From the NCBI RefSeq assembly GCF_023159225.1, contig NC_063172.1:44211832-44275831 (forward strand): a stretch of DNA of 64,000 nucleotides. Reading direction: 5' to 3'. The notes under the pieces are model-generated. The model was not told where the DNA came from and made no database searches. It saw only the letters and a program-made list of their open reading frames with translations. The translations under genes were made by a program, and so were the position numbers. Below are positions 32,816-43,499 of this stretch, piece by piece. The DNA comes from Perognathus longimembris pacificus. Its lineage: Eukaryota > Chordata > Mammalia > Rodentia > Heteromyidae. Each line of letters begins with the position of its first letter. Within the stretch, counting starts at the first letter, position 1.

Positions 32816-33514
32816 CTTTTGCTTGTGTTATTTTTCAGATAGAGAAGATTTCAGTGAGGATGTCAGTTAAAGTAGCTTTCCTCTCACAATTCCATATGCA
32901 TTTATTAGCCAGGGAATGTTTGACTTCAAATAAGAATAAACCTAGCGCAGGCCTAAACTGGTAGATTTTTGTCTTACCTGACATCCAGGGTTAAGCTTAG
33001 GGAATGACACAAGCAGCAACCAGCCATCCACATTTAGACTCTTCTTCCTTGTCATTATCACTTCATGGTCACAAGATAGCTGCTGTGCCTCTGGGTATTA
33101 TGTCTGCATTCAAAGGATCAGAATCCATTCTTATGTAGCTCAGCATTCTATTGGCCAAGGAGGCTCTCCCCGGGGATATTCTATTGGGATTCATGGATTT
33201 ATGTCACCATTATGACATTTTCTGCCTTTTAACTATTGTGTTACTTTGTAGCATGCTCTTAGTTATAGTTTAGTTCCATTAAAATAGTGACTTTAATCTC
33301 TTTTGTTTGTGGCCTTGAAAAGCTTTTCTAGCAAAAATAGACATTCTCCATTTGCTTATTATTGAATAAACAAAAGATGACCTTTGTCTATTTATTGCAA
33401 TATATACATACTATCAAAACACTAGTCAAAATTCTGTTCATCTTCTGTTGAGTGACATGAGTAATAATGATGGTCCTATCCACTCCATGGAATTGCTAGG
33501 AGTGACAAGGTCTT
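32816..33514. other. Unique DNA before the tandem provirus
   Basis: No feature recognised. Confidence 0.4.
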
Positions 33515-33518
33515 CTAG

Positions 33519-33826
33519 TGAGGTGCCAGACTTTGAAGTCAGGCCCCACCACGTGAACCCCATTTTAGAATCGAACCCTGAGCCAATCAGATTTGTACCT
33601 GTGTTCTAATCTTGCTTGCACAGCTGATTGTTGTAACCTTGTTGTTTGCCTTTATAAGCCCTGTGTAATCACAGCTCGAGGCTTCCTCCTAACCTCCGCT
33701 GTGTTGGTGGGTAGGACGAGGCCCGAGTTGGCAGCTCGTTAAATAAAGCCTTGCCTTGCTTTTGCATTTCGGAGTGTCTGAATCTCGGTGGTCTTCTTGG
33801 GGGTGGTCTTGCAACTTGGCACAACA
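33519..33826 (+). mobile_element. Family A LTR 1
   Basis: 308 bp, TGAGGTGCC to GGCACAACA. Promoter-like features are CCAAT at 33583-33587 and TTTATAA at 33651-33657, with the AATAAA signal at 33742-33747. It differs from LTRs 2 and 3 at four positions, all in its middle part (up to about base 181 of the LTR). Confidence 0.95.
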
Positions 33827-33828
33827 TT

Positions 33829-33846
33829 TGGGGTTTCGTCCGGGAT
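33829..33846 (+). other. Primer-binding site variant, unit 1
   Basis: TGGGGTTTCGTCCGGGAT, two bases after the LTR. It matches the tRNA-Pro site except at two adjacent positions (GC to TT). The same variant stands in unit 2. Confidence 0.85.
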
Positions 33847-33880
33847 AGCCCCAGAGACCCCGAGATCACAGACTCCGAAG

Positions 33881-33890
33881 GTAAGAAAAC
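33881..33890 (+). other. Splice-donor-like site in leader
   Basis: AAG|GTAAGAAAAC, close to the consensus donor, placed about 35 bases after the primer site as expected for subgenomic splicing. The minus-strand copy has the same arrangement. Use is not shown. Confidence 0.5.
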
Positions 33891-34020
33891 AGCACTGTTC
33901 ATTTGTCTTGTCCTGTAATTTGTCTGTTTTGTATTATACTTGTAGGGCGCGAGTCAGTTTGGTTTTTGGCCAGAACTGACCAGGAGGGCCTCCTAAACGA
34001 GACTCAACCCGCCCACCTTG

Positions 34021-34290
34021 TACTTGGGTCTGCTCCTTCTGCTTATCTGGCAGGAGGTTGTGGGCCAACTTGGGTCCACTCCTCCCGTACCCTGGCAGGA
34101 GGTTGTGGGCCAACTTGGGAGATCTCCAACTCGTAACTCGGGTCCACTCCTTCTGCACCCTTGCAGGCGGTTGTGGGCCAACTCGGGTCCACTCCTTCTT
34201 ACAGGAGGTTGTGGGCCAACTCGGGTCCATTCCTTCTGTACCCTTGTAGGAGGTTGTGGGCCAGCTTGGGAGATCTCCAACTCGTAACTT
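34021..34290 (+). repeat. Leader tandem repeats, unit 1
   Basis: Five copies of a block containing ggaggttgtgggccaac, starting at about 34053, 34099, 34167, 34204 and 34249, mostly joined by ttgggtccactccttct. Two copies end in gagatctccaactcgtaact. The repeats produce several overlapping open frames (60-98 codons, both strands) without a known domain. The minus-strand provirus does not show them. Confidence 0.9.
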
Positions 34291-34631
34291 TTCTTAGGCC
34301 TGTGTGTTTTCCTCCTTTTGTATTAATTGTTTTGTTTTTGTAGCCTTTTGGAAGAAATTTGGAAGTAAAATTGTCCTAAATAATTATTGCAAAGTGAGAA
34401 AAGGAGAATTATGGCTACCAAAATGTTTAATTGCCATTCCAGCTTCTTTGTAGGTTTTTTTGTAACAGTTTCCAGCAGGCCCACAGAGAAGCACAGGTGA
34501 TTCCTACAAGTTTGTCAAGATCTAATACTGACCCTTAATAAGTTCCAGGTAAGAGAGCATGCTTAAAAACTACTTCTGTGTGGACCACCTTGTTGCTTAT
34601 AATTGGAGTAAAGTGGCCCCTTATAAGACTC

Positions 34632-34812
34632 ATTGATCTGAATCTGCGGTTCGAAGCCAGCCCGGGCAAAGAAAGGTCCCTGTGAGAGACTTGTCTCTAA
34701 TCAGCCAGCAGAGTGCTGGGAACGGAGTGGTGTGGAGCTCAAAAGTGGTACGGTGCTAGTCTTGAGCTGGAGAGCTGAGGGACAGCACTCAGGCCCTGAG
34801 TCCAAGTCGAAA
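34632..34812 (+). mobile_element. SINE-derived block in ERV unit 1
   Basis: B1-type core (gcggttcgaagccagcccgg), then the linker, then an ID-like right half (gctgagggacagcactcagg). It has no A tail and no target duplication of its own. The same block is in unit 2 and in the minus-strand provirus. Confidence 0.82.
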
Positions 34813-35100
34813 GTCACTCCTCCTGGGACAAAAGTGATGGAGCATCCAGAGGCAGTAAGCCACTGCTTGGATGGCAGAGATGGTGTCAGATCCTAGAGTC
34901 ACTACTGTTGGCCTTTCAAAAGTTAAAGCCGGGAAGTCCTAGAAGAATAGTTCATAAGCATGCCTTTCCAATGCCCATGTCTGTCTACTGGGCAGGAATT
35001 TGCCAGTCATCTGTGATAGTGGTTAGTAAGGGTAAGTTTGTCAAATGAGAGGATAGATTAAAATCTCACCCCCCGCATTTACTCAAAGCCCTGACTGGCA

Positions 35101-35345
35101 GTGAGAATTTTAAGCTCATACATCTGTTTAGTAAAGAAAGCTTGTAGACCTGAGATTGTGTCCTTATTGAGATCTGTTAAAGGCCTGCAAAGGTATATTG
35201 TTAAAAATTGCAAGATCTGTCAGCTTACCAATGCCCCCAATCAACAGATTACTAAAGGAGCTCGCCTCTGTGGGAATAGGCCAGGCGTGTATTGGGAAGT
35301 AGATTTCACAGAAATTACAAATATTTGCTAGTTTTTGTAGACACC
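35101..35345 (+). pseudogene. Integrase N-terminal fragment, unit 1
   Basis: Open frame with the C-x2-C of the integrase zinc-binding domain (CKICQLTNAP), then the linker ending [10 protein letters not shown], then a stop (TAG at about 35329). Compared with the minus-strand provirus, about 500 bp of RT/RNase H and the start of integrase are deleted just before it (junction near 35188-35200). Inactive. Confidence 0.85.
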
Positions 35346-35662
35346 TTTTCAGGATGGGTTGAAGTCTATCCAACAAAGCATGAGACTGCGAATGTAGTGG
35401 CTAAGAAGATCCTGAAAGAAATCCTACCCAGGAGACTAAACTCCTTAGAACCACGGTGGAAGGGACCCTAGACGGCATCGCCACTTGGGTTCATTGCTTC
35501 CACGCCAGGCCAGCTGACCCCTTTGCCCTGGATGACAACTACCGTGATGGAACATGGGAGGTCTCCAAGCACCCAACTCAGCCGCTTTGCCTTCGCCTCA
35601 AGACTGAGACTAAGGTTATAGGTTCCTGGCTAGGTAAGGTCTACGCCCCTGAGTCAGCCTGA
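35346..35662 (+). pseudogene. Integrase core stub and C-terminal domain, unit 1
   Basis: Just before and after 35350 the first catalytic Asp region (VDTFSGW) is present, but the sequence then jumps past the second Asp and the Glu to the C-terminal domain, where DGIATWVHCFHARPADP resembles the end of gammaretroviral integrase. The catalytic triad is therefore incomplete. Unit 2 lacks almost all of this block. Confidence 0.8.
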
Positions 35663-35842
35663 AGAAGTTACAGAAGATGGATGATCTTCACCCATCAGCC
35701 CCCCTTTAAAACCGAGGGACCAGAGTTATTTTCGGATACTACTTTTGGCCCTACTGGCCCATGCCTTACCTCTATATCATCCCCTAGACATGCAAGCCAT
35801 TGAAATGGACAGAATGGAGCCATGATTGGCTCCCAAGGTACC

Positions 35843-35861
35843 AAAAAGAAAAAGGGGGAAA
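35843..35861 (+). other. Polypurine tract, unit 1
   Basis: aaaaagaaaaagggggaaa immediately before LTR 2, the plus-strand primer position in reverse transcription. Confidence 0.9.
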
Positions 35862-36169
35862 TGAGGTGCCAGACTTTGAAGTCAGGCCCCACCACGTGAA
35901 CCCCATTTTAGAATCGAACCCTGAGCCAATCAGATTTGTACCTGTGTTCTAATCTCGCTTGCACAGCTGATTGTTGTAACCTTGTTCTTTGCCTTTATAA
36001 GCCCTGTGTAATCACAGCTCGGGGCTTCCTCCTAACCTCTGCTGTGTTGGTGGGTAGGACGAGGCCCGAGTTGGCAGCTCGTTAAATAAAGCCTTGCCTT
36101 GCTTTTGCATTTCGGAGTGTCTGAATCTCGGTGGTCTTCTTGGGGGTGGTCTTGCAACTTGGCACAACA
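35862..36169 (+). mobile_element. Family A LTR 2 (shared middle LTR)
   Basis: 308 bp, identical by eye to LTR 3. It serves as 3' LTR of unit 1 and 5' LTR of unit 2. Confidence 0.95.
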
Positions 36170-36171
36170 TT

Positions 36172-36189
36172 TGGGGTTTCGTCCGGGAT
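36172..36189 (+). other. Primer-binding site variant, unit 2
   Basis: TGGGGTTTCGTCCGGGAT, the same two-base variant as in unit 1. Confidence 0.85.
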
Positions 36190-36362
36190 AGCCCCAGAGA
36201 CCCCGAGATCCCAGACTCCGAAGGTAAGAAAACAGCACTGTTCATTTGTCTTGTCATGTAATTTGTCTGTTTTGCTTTTGCTTGTAGGGCGCGAGTCAGT
36301 TTGGTTTTTGGCCGGAACTGACCAGGAGGACCTCCTAAACGAGACTCAACCCGCCCACCTTG

Positions 36363-36633
36363 TACTTGGGTCTGCTCCTTCTGCTTATCTGGCAGGAGGT
36401 TGTGGGCCAACTTGGGTCCACTCCTCCCATACCCTGGCAGGAGGTTGTGGGCCAACTTGGGAGATCTCCAACTCGTAACTCGGGTCCACTCCTTCTGCAC
36501 CCTTGCAGGAGGTTGTGGGCCAACTCGGGTCCACTCCTTCTTACAGGAGGTTGTGGGCCAACTCGGGTCCATTCCTTCTGCACCCTTGTAGGAGGTTGTG
36601 GGCCAGCTTGGGAGATCTCCAACTCGTAACTTT
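36363..36633 (+). repeat. Leader tandem repeats, unit 2
   Basis: Same five-copy arrangement as 34021-34290 with a few substitutions. Confidence 0.9.
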
Positions 36634-36929
36634 TCTTAGGCCTGTGTGTTTTCCTCCTTTTGTATTAATTGTTTTGTTTTTGTATTGCAAAGTGAGAAAA
36701 GGAGAATTATGGCTACCAAAATGTTTAATTGCCATTCCAGCTTCTTTGTAGGTTTTTTTGTAACAGTTTCCAGCAGGCCCACAGAGAAGCACAGGTGATT
36801 CCTACAAGTTTGTCAAGATCTAATACTGACCCTCAATAAGTTCCAGGTAAGAGAGCATGCTTAAAAACTACTTCTGTGTGGACCACCTTGTTGCTTATAA
36901 TTGGAGTAAAGTGGCCCCTTATAAGACTC

Positions 36930-37107
36930 ATTGATCTGAATCTGCGGTTCGAAGCCAGCCCGGGCAAAGAAAGGTCCCTGTGAGAGGCTTGTCTCTAATC
37001 AGCCAGCAGAGTGCCGCGAATGGAGTTGTGTGGAGCTCAAAAGTGGTACGGTGCTAGTCTTGAGCTGGAGAGCTGAGGGACAGCACTCAGGCCCTGAGTC
37101 CAAGTCG
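36930..37107 (+). mobile_element. SINE-derived block in ERV unit 2
   Basis: Near-identical to 34632-34812 (here agtgccgcgaatggagttg in the linker). Confidence 0.82.
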
Positions 37108-37469
37108 AAAGTCACTCCTCCTGGGACAAAAGTGATGGAGCATCCAGAGGCAGTAAGCCACTGCTTGGATGGCAGAGATGATGTCAGATCCTAGAGTCAC
37201 TCCTATTTGGCCTTTCAAAAGTTAAATCAAAGCCGGGAAGTCCTAGAATAGTTCATAAGCATGCCTTTCCAATGCCCATGTCTGTCTACTGGGCAGGAAT
37301 TTGCCAGTCATCTGTGATAGTGGTTAGTAAGGGTAAGTTTGTCAAATGAGAGGATAGATTAAAATCTCACCCCCCGCATTTACTCAAAGCCCTGACTGGC
37401 AGTGAGAATTTTAAGCTGATACATCTGTTTAGGAAAGAAAGCTTGTAGACCTGAGATTGTGTCCTTATT

Positions 37470-37620
37470 GAGATCTGTTAAAGGCCTGTCAGCTTGCCAA
37501 TGCCCCCAATCAACAGATTACTAAAGGAGCTCGCCTCTGTGGGAATAGGCCAGGCGTGTATTGGGAAGTAGATTTCACAGAAATTACAAATATTTGCTAG
37601 TTTTTGTAGACTGAGACTAA
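37470..37620 (+). pseudogene. Integrase N-terminal scrap, unit 2
   Basis: Keeps CQLANAPNQQ through [10 protein letters not shown], then jumps at about 37611 to sequence just after the integrase C-terminus. It lacks 30 bp before (the CK part) and about 265 bp after, compared with unit 1. It carries instead a block at 37737-37832 shared with the minus-strand provirus but missing from unit 1. Confidence 0.8.
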
Positions 37621-37932
37621 GGTTATAGGTTCCTGATTAGGTAAGGTCTACGCCCCTGAGTCAGCCTGAAGAAGTTACAGAAGATGGATGATCTTCACCC
37701 ATCAGCCCCCCTTTAAAATCAAGGGACCAGAGTTGTTTTTGGGAAGATGAGGCAGGATAAACTAGAGACATGCAAAACAGAGGTACAGAGACTATTCTTG
37801 TAAGAAATGGTGACAGGCCCTTTGGTTACTACATTGGGCCCTACTGGCCCATGCCTTACCTCTGTATCATCCCCTAGACATGCAAGCCATTGAAATGGAC
37901 AGAATGGAGCCATGATTGGCTCCCAAGGTACC

Positions 37933-37951
37933 AAAAAGAAAAAGGGGGAAA
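37933..37951 (+). other. Polypurine tract, unit 2
   Basis: Same tract as unit 1, immediately before LTR 3. Confidence 0.9.
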
Positions 37952-38259
37952 TGAGGTGCCAGACTTTGAAGTCAGGCCCCACCACGTGAACCCCATTTTA
38001 GAATCGAACCCTGAGCCAATCAGATTTGTACCTGTGTTCTAATCTCGCTTGCACAGCTGATTGTTGTAACCTTGTTCTTTGCCTTTATAAGCCCTGTGTA
38101 ATCACAGCTCGGGGCTTCCTCCTAACCTCTGCTGTGTTGGTGGGTAGGACGAGGCCCGAGTTGGCAGCTCGTTAAATAAAGCCTTGCCTTGCTTTTGCAT
38201 TTCGGAGTGTCTGAATCTCGGTGGTCTTCTTGGGGGTGGTCTTGCAACTTGGCACAACA
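37952..38259 (+). mobile_element. Family A LTR 3
   Basis: 308 bp, identical by eye to LTR 2, followed by the CTAG target duplication. Confidence 0.95.
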
Positions 38260-38263
38260 CTAG

Positions 38264-39195
38264 GAGGTCCAAGTTTCCTTTGTGGCAGCTTAGCTGGCCA
38301 TGAGTTTAGGAAGAGATTCAGCACCTGCCACATCAGGATTCATGTTCTAAACCAAGAAGGTTCCTAGACACATAAGAAGTCTGAAACATTACATAAAGTA
38401 CACATGGTATATATATACACCTGCACACTAAGTTTCTGAGTTAACTCAAGGCTCTAAAAGCAGATAGAGTTAGTGGGTCATCAGCTCACAGTAGAACATC
38501 GTCACTGGTGAAATCTGGACATGTCTGGCTGATGAACTAACAGAGCAGTATCTTTTGCAAACATGCTAATAGTCCCCACAGGCATCCCTTGCACTAACAA
38601 AGAGATGGACTCACATGATGTTCAGCACAATCCTAGGTCTCAGTGATCAGTGGGAAGAAGAGACACTGAATGCTGCCTTACCTTGTCCTCAGATGAACTC
38701 TTCATGCCCTTATCCAATGGTAATAAGGTGCTGGAGTCAATATAGGAAGATGTATTTTCATCACAAACTTTCCATATACATGGCATGACACCTCAGTGCT
38801 TTCTTTTTCCTCAGGCTTGAGTTCATGGCTTTGATGCATGGAGGATTTCAGAGAACACAGAACCTCCTCAGCTGGGGGAGGTCTCCACTGTGGTAGTCAT
38901 GTCTCCAGCAACTTCCTACACACATCAAAGGCCTCTCCAGGAACCTTCAGAAGTGAGCAGTAAGGTTTGGTCAGGATGAAGTCCTACAAAATCAGGTTGG
39001 GGGGGGTGGAGCTTGAGATGTTAATTTCATTATCTGTAATAGGAATCCACTGTAAACATTCAGCTCCCCTCCCCCACCAGTTTAACAAAGCCCAGGAATC
39101 ATGGGCTCCATAGACCATGAAAGAAAAATGGTCAGTGCAAGGTGTGTGGGAACAATCTAGACAGCATCCACCATCAAAGGGCTTATATTATGGAG
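38264..39195. other. Unique DNA
   Basis: No feature recognised. Confidence 0.4.
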
Positions 39196-39540
39196 GGAGC
39201 ATCTTAGTCTGGCTCTTTTAACAACAAACTACAAACTGGGTAGCCCAGAGCCAATAGAATGAGTTTCTCACAGTTCAGTCTGAGATGCAGGGGTAGGCTC
39301 AGCGTGGGGTGAGGGCACCCTCCTGGCTCTTTGATGGTTGTCCTCACATGACTGGAGGCCTCAGGGTATCTCTGAGGTCTGTCTTAGAAGGGTATCAACT
39401 CCTTTCTTGGGGAGGTCTGCCCTTATGGTAAAAAATCATGTCCCAAAGGCCTTCATTGCTAATACCATTGCCTTAGGAGTTAGGATTTTAACTTATGAAT
39501 TTGGAGGAGATGCCAACATTCAGCCAGGAAAAGACAGAAA
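39196..39540 (-). mobile_element. MLT1-type MaLR LTR relic
   Basis: Complement of MLT1-like sequence: catcttagtctggctc, gagtttctcacagttcagtc, taggattttaacttatgaat, caacattcagccaggaaa. Confidence 0.7.
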
Positions 39541-40330
39541 ATAAACAGTTTTGACAACAGAATTGATGAAAGAGCTAAACATTGGATATAAAAATAAAAA
39601 TATTTAAACCCCTCTGTTTTTAGCATTTTCAAATAAAAATAATTTAAAAAAATTAACTAAGAGTATCAGGAGTCAAAAGAGAAGTTCCTGGAGGAGAAAT
39701 TCTAAGGAGGAAAACAGGTTTTTCTCCTCCTCCACTTAGAGCTTCTGCTCATAACCAGCACCCCTGAGCCAAGCCAGGCCACACATTTTCTTTCCTCTAC
39801 ATGTGCCTTGAGACTCACTGCCTTCACCAGGCATGTGGCCTGGCACTGTGATTTTTGGCATGCTGTCTCTGGCCTAACCTGGAGCTCCTGCACAGGCTAC
39901 ATAGAGTTGTGGACAATGGCAAACCCATTGCAGGGGTGCAAGAAATATATGGTGGATGTCCAATGGAGTGAGTCAGAGAAGGGGAGTCACGTTGCAACAG
40001 GTGAGGTTTAGGTCAGACATAAATGCTTCTTGTCAGGTGCATGAAATGTTAAAGCAGCTGTGAGGGGGAGGCTGGGGTTCAAACGGTGTCAAGCTTCAGT
40101 GCAGGGAGGATTAACCCCAGGGCTGCCGCACCCTGGCAGGGGTGGGTGCGACTCAGCCCCTGCACAAGCTGGAGAGCCACAAGGTCAGGCCAGCCCCAGT
40201 CTACAGAAGGCCTTTGAAACCATGAGGGCTTTAGAAGCCAGAAATGGAGGTATCACCCTGCATGTGAGTCTGATGCCTCTCAGAACAAATTTCAGAATAT
40301 TACTACCTTGAGTAAAGAAAAAGGTTATGT

Positions 40331-40370
<40 letters not shown>

Positions 40371-40526
40371 CAAAGAGCAAACACACACACATATGCAAAT
40401 ACACACAGAGACAAAGAGAGACTTTTGAGATTGTTATAAAATAACACTTATTTTATCTAGGCTGTTGCCTGTTGCCATGTTAAGAAAAAAATCAGTATGT
40501 ACCTTGAAATAATCAATTTTAGGCAG
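39541..40526. other. Unique DNA with GT/GA/CA microsatellite
   Basis: (GT)n at 40327-40355, (GA)n at 40355-40370 and a short (CA)n at 40380-40391. Frames at 39808-40311 have no motif. Confidence 0.45.
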
Positions 40527-40531
40527 GTAAA

Positions 40532-40848
40532 TGTTAGGTTTTTAAAGTAGGTAGCCGGTAAAGGAGAATGCCACGTGGTATTCAGGCAGGAAAGAAAGTT
40601 TATTACCAAACTGCTGGCCTGTGGCCAAAATGATCCATGGCGGGAGAGAAGGGAGAGAGAGAGGGACCCCCACCCAGCCCTGCCTTATATCTAGGGCAGG
40701 GGCAAGGGGTGTGGCCAGGTGGATTAGGATGTCACCTCAGGGAAAGGGGAAGTAACTGCTTCCAGGTCTGCAGGTTACCCAGGTAACTGGGTGGAGACTT
40801 AATGAGGTGGGGGCATCTGCATGGAGCCCTCAGGGAGAGGACCTAACA
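40532..40848 (-). mobile_element. Family B solo LTR with TSD
   Basis: 317 bp, tgttaggtttttaaag to gacctaaca, flanked by GTAAA at 40527-40531 and 40849-40853. Same family as the outer provirus at 7747-16005. Again the duplication is 5 bp. Confidence 0.93.
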
Positions 40849-40853
40849 GTAAA

Positions 40854-41957
40854 ATCCAGACTATGTATACAGAGCTATTTGATATGTTTTGGGAATATAA
40901 ATACAAGGGAATGGGAAATGAAACATACTGTTTATTCTTTAGCACAGAAAGCAGAGATTAAGGAAAATCAAAATGGGAAAGGGAGGGCTAAATAATGAGG
41001 ACACCCCCTGGCCATTGTGTGTCTGCCTTGACCAAGAATTGGAGAAGAATTGCACTCTATATTATAACCTAACTCACAGTCAATGCATTGTCTATCTACC
41101 TACGTGCCTGAAATTAAAGCTCCAAATTTTGACTTTATGAAGCAACTTATACAAATGAACAAAAGGCACTCACATTTACAATGTGCAATGCACTCTGATG
41201 TTTTCTAGTCTTCTTTCTCAGAAATATTGTGGAATGGAGTGCATGGTGGCTGTCAGTTTGGAAAACACTGCCCTGGGCAGCTTTAGTACGTTTCAGTTAA
41301 ATGACTAACTGAGGTTGAAGCTGCTTCCATAATGTGTGTTGCTGGAATTTCTTAAGGCCTGGGGTCTGTGAGACTGTGTCTGTTCTGACTCTGCGCTGCT
41401 CTGGGCAGATGTAGGAGCCTTTTAACCTTGTGCTCCCAAATCACCCTCTGTGAGGAGGGGTCAGGAGACACACCCTGCCCCCCCCCCACCTCCTGTCTCT
41501 CAAGCCTCAATGAGCCTTTGCATTTCTACCTACAAAATAGGAAATCATCCAAATCACAGTGAGCCCAGCTTTTCAAAAGGATGGTCTTTGTTGAAGATCT
41601 ACAAATGCTTCTCTGAAAAATCTGAATTAATTTGAGATATTTTAGAGTTCTAGATGAAAAAATTCAGAACCCCCCTCCCCAAAACTCTGAAATGCAAATA
41701 GAGGAAGGGGCATTTGCAAAATGAAGACCCTCCTGTACCAATCCCTATTTTTTATCTCCTTTATCAAACACACAATGTGAATCAAAAAAAATTTAATTGG
41801 CATAGCCATTTCCTTGGGTTATTTAGAGAGTGGGTGCTTGTTCTCAGCCAGTAGAAGGAAGCAGTTGCACCACATGTAAGAAGAACAAGGCTAGAATCCT
41901 GCTAATGGGAGGGAAAAACATTCTTCCACCAGTACAGTATTATCAAATGTTCTTCTG
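40854..41957. other. Unique DNA
   Basis: No exon, RNA gene or recognised repeat. The C-run at 41479-41490 is the only low-complexity feature. Confidence 0.4.
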
Positions 41958-42095
41958 AGTGCCAGGTGTGATGGTTCATGTCTGCAATCTCAGCTAGCTG
42001 GAAGAAGAGGAAAAAGGAGGAATGAGGTTCAAGGACCAGCCAATGGGAAAGCAAGAGACCTTGCCTGAAAAAATAAAAAGAACTAAAAAACAAGA
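41958..42095 (+). mobile_element. B1-like SINE monomer, A-rich tail
   Basis: agtgccaggtgtgatggttc (B1 start) to gccaatgggaaagcaagaga and an A-rich end. No right monomer follows. Confidence 0.65.
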
Positions 42096-43499
42096 GATGT
42101 TGTGTCAGTGCTGTTGGGTTAGAAATTCCACTAAGTCCATGAGTGAGGAAGCAGAAGATGGGGGCCGCTCACTGGTCAGAAGCGAAGCCTATGTGGAAAG
42201 ATTTGCCCCTTTCCCTTGTCCTAGGCTCTGGGCAGGCTCCAAGTCTTTGTATTCACAATATATGTATCTATTCTCTCATTCATGCTGGCTACACTAAGTG
42301 CTGACAAGAAAGCTATGGTACAAACAAAGGACGAGATACTTCGGACTAGACTCCTTCCTTCCCAAGATGCCTAGCCCTTGAGGTTTTTCCCTTGGTACCA
42401 AGGCAGAGCCAGGAAGTCCACTGTCCCTTACCATACTCCTTCTACACAATTCCAGCAGGAAACTAGTACATACACCTGGTCAGTAGTGGTAGCCAGGGCA
42501 CAGGGCCAGTGTGTGCTCTGCCCCTTCCTTTCCAGGCTCTGGTGTGGTCTCCCGTGGAATCCACTGGTACCGTTAACCAGACAGAAGTGCTGACCCTCAC
42601 AGAAGACTGTTCTCTGCCAGCACCTGACTCAGCAAAGGTTCCCCTTGGATAAGGAAAGAGGGGTGTAGCACACCTGGGCTGTCATAGTGATAAGGCATGG
42701 AGAAAGCCTAAAGATCTCCCAGTCCTATGCTTATTTGGCTGATTTTTACTTCCAATTGGCTGTAATTATCTTTAGGCATCCATTCATCTATTGCTTTGAA
42801 GATATTAAAAACTCTTAAACATATTCTATTTAACACTTAGTGTTCAAGCTTATTTTCTCCCCTGAAATGTTGACTATGCTTCAGCAAATGACACCTTATT
42901 TAAAGTCCCAGTCCATCTAGCTTTTCATGTTGCTGAGACTTAGGTATGCTTATCTCTGAGGTCAATGCTGTTGCCTGGAGATAGTTCTGGTGTGGCTAGG
43001 GCCATGCTTTCTACATAAAAAGTACACAAGGGCTAGCAATTATTTGCACTCAAACAAGTGAGAATACAAGTGACAGGTAGTTGTTGCTATTAAGTCACTG
43101 TGAATATAAAAGGCCCATTTACTGAGAAACCAACTAGATCTTCTCAAAGTATAGTGAAGGGGTGGCCCCATTTTCTACAGATTTTGGAACTCACTAATAA
43201 GGCCTAGGCCTACAAAAGTTAACAGCAGCTAGGTGCTGATGGCTGGTGATATTAAATAGAAAGACAATTTTCAATTTCAGATAAATTTAACAGCCCATTT
43301 CAAATAAGTCCTTCTAAGTCTTCTTCTTTGTGCCTGTTGCCAATGCTTTAATCATTGTCCCCATTAGCTTTCCTTGAGCAAACTATAATGGTGGCCAATC
43401 CTCTAATCAATGCACCCTCCACATGACATGGAGTAACTCTTTTAAAACACTTGCCAAGAAAATACTTTAAATAAGGTAACCTAACACTGAAGACTTGAT
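42096..43499. other. Unique DNA
   Basis: About 1.4 kb without a recognised feature. A short B1-like start (gcagctaggtgctgatggct) lies near 43226-43246 but does not continue. Confidence 0.4.

Larger units (their letters stand above)
33519..38259 (+). mobile_element. Tandem family A ERV1 array: LTR-int-LTR-int-LTR
   Basis: Three 308-bp LTRs (33519-33826, 35862-36169, 37952-38259) separate two internal regions of 2035 and 1782 bp. One 4-bp duplication, CTAG, flanks the whole array (33515-33518, 38260-38263) and no duplication lies inside, so the array arose from a single integration. Each internal region has a primer site, a leader with a splice-donor-like GTAAGA, a set of short tandem repeats, a SINE-derived block, integrase fragments and a polypurine tract. 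gag, protease, most of RT and env are missing, so both units are non-autonomous. It is the same family as the minus-strand provirus at 8657-14002. Confidence 0.93.

Noticed and set aside
34021..34290. Regularly spaced short repeats that look CRISPR-like at first sight
   Set aside because: Mammalian DNA, inside a retroviral leader, spacers are near-identical and there is no cas gene.
36012..36572. 186-codon minus frame across an LTR and leader repeats
   Set aside because: Antisense to the provirus, built from the leader repeats and the LTR, with no known domain. The same repeats open frames in several registers.
39808..40311. Possible exon with moderate GC content
   Set aside because: Short frames without motifs or splice pattern; no support from the sequence alone.
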